Shown piece by piece: positions 5,302 to 5,945 of a stretch of DNA of 5,945 bases. The notes beneath the pieces were generated by a model that was given only the letters and a program-made list of their open reading frames with translations, was not told the DNA's origin and made no database searches. Source of the DNA: Candidatus Woesearchaeota archaeon. Its GTDB lineage: Archaea; Nanobdellota; Nanobdellia; Woesearchaeales; ARS49. The position numbers and the translations under genes are program-made. Location of the stretch: NCBI GenBank assembly GCA_023261345.1, contig JAHFPE010000056.1, positions 1 through 5,945 of the forward strand, given 5' to 3'. Position 1 is the first letter of the stretch. Every line of letters starts with the position of its first letter.

Positions 5302-5945
5302 ATGCAGTATGAAGTAGCGTGGTATTATCGTCCATTGTTGTTTATTATTGATTCAGTTGGATCGTTGTTCTTTTGGTTAAAAAAAAGATCTTTAGACAGT
5401 CCAAAAAAGATTTTGCTGATTCGTCTTGAGCATATTGGTGATGTTCTCTTAAGCACGCCTGCATTTCGTTCGTTTCGTGAACTGTTTCCTGATGCAGAAA
5501 TTCATTTGTTAATTCGTGAATTTACTGCTCCTGTAGTTCAAGCGAACACAAATGTTGATCATGTAATTAAGTGGAACGCGCCGTGGTTGAGTAATTCTTC
5601 AAGTGATTCTTCGATAGGTATTTGGGCAATGATAAAAAAGTTAAGAAACGAAAAGTTCGATCTTGCTGTTGATTTTCATGGAGATCCACGAAATATTTTT
5701 CTTGCTTCTCTTGTCGCGCCATATAGAGTGGGTTTTGGCGTGCGAGGATTTGGTTTTTTGCTGCAAAAGGTTGCACTGTATTCAGGTCATGCAATTGACC
5801 GTGCGCTCGCTCTTGCTGGTGTTCTTGGAGGAAAAACTTCTGATAAAGAGATGGAATTATTTGTTTGTGCAAAAGATCGTAAGACTGCAAACGGTCTTCT
5901 TCGCGAGTCGAAAGGAAGTAACCTCGTTTGTATTTCTGCAGGTTC
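5302..5945 (+). CDS. Family 9 glycosyltransferase (heptosyltransferase-like), N-terminal part, runs off the right edge
   Basis: The frame from ATG 5302 stays open to the window end and gives 214 residues, the N-terminal domain and the start of the C-terminal one of a GT-B heptosyltransferase-like enzyme. KKILLIRLEHIGDVLLSTPA (35-54) is the family signature and holds the conserved Asp D47. FPDAEIHLL (62-70), the VVQANTNVDHVI region (78-89) and FDLAVDFHGDPRN (119-131) match the usual order of strands. The last residues, LVCISAG (208-214), are the start of the linker into the donor-binding domain, whose D-x-G-x-x-H block lies beyond the edge. Residues 1-38 before the first strand include a hydrophobic segment (11-26) followed by KKR, much as in the other GT9 protein. 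It is clearly divergent from that protein, so it is a second enzyme, probably adding another heptose or related sugar. Its start is supported by GAGGTG five bases upstream. Confidence 0.87.
   Translation, partial: MQYEVAWYYRPLLFIIDSVGSLFFWLKKRSLDSPKKILLIRLEHIGDVLLSTPAFRSFRELFPDAEIHLLIREFTAPVVQANTNVDHVIKWNAPWLSNSSSDSSIGIWAMIKKLRNEKFDLAVDFHGDPRNIFLASLVAPYRVGFGVRGFGFLLQKVALYSGHAIDRALALAGVLGGKTSDKEMELFVCAKDRKTANGLLRESKGSNLVCISAG

Noticed and set aside
5270..5317. A 15-codon upstream frame overlapping the start of the second GT9 gene, a possible leader peptide.
   Set aside because: It has no ribosome binding site of its own, and the GAGGTG inside it serves ATG 5302.
5567..5890. A 107-codon minus-strand frame near the right edge.
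   Set aside because: It is antisense to the second GT9 gene, which carries the family signature and a strong ribosome binding site; the minus-strand protein is Gln-rich, low in pattern and unrecognised.

Overview
The window is a one-strand glycan-biosynthesis cluster, with all genes on +, from an AT-rich genome. It opens inside the last codons of a sedoheptulose-7-phosphate isomerase (gmhA-like). Next comes a complete bifunctional heptose kinase / nucleotidyltransferase (hldE), joined by a TAATG stop/start overlap to a family 9 (ADP-heptose-type) glycosyltransferase. After a 62-base gap there is a class I SAM-dependent methyltransferase, and 14 bases later a large GT-C (PMT/ArnT-like) membrane glycosyltransferase. 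After another 62-base gap a second GT9 glycosyltransferase runs off the right edge. No RNA genes, mobile elements, CRISPR arrays or long repeats are visible.

How the genes fit together: GmhA makes heptose-7-phosphate. The kinase half of HldE adds the 1-phosphate, a GmhB-type phosphatase (not in the window) would remove the 7-phosphate, and the transferase half of HldE makes the nucleotide-activated heptose. The GT9 enzymes would then transfer heptose or a similar sugar on the cytoplasmic face. The GT-C protein would use a lipid-phosphate sugar at the outer face, and the methyltransferase could modify a sugar or lipid carrier. HldD, the epimerase, is also not seen here. The assignment of the whole pathway is inference from gene families and order.

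Organism: the proteins alone look like bacterial heptose/LPS genes, but the regulatory DNA hints at an archaeon. The gap before the methyltransferase holds an archaeal-type TATA element (TTTTTAAG) about 28 bases before the ATG and no good Shine-Dalgarno, as expected for leaderless transcription. Other starts carry GAGGGG, TGAGGT or GAGGTG, which suit archaea and bacteria alike. A small-genome archaeon of the DPANN type (for example Woesearchaeota-like) is my preferred guess, with a candidate-phylum bacterium as the main alternative. No marker gene in the window settles this.

The most unusual details are a nine-A run at the linker between the two HldE domains with a TAA immediately in the +1 frame, the leaderless-type promoter with a small palindrome at the predicted transcription start, the hydrophobic N-terminal extensions on both GT9 proteins, and a CxxC motif in the soluble tail of the GT-C enzyme. 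I see no clear evidence for an entirely new system.
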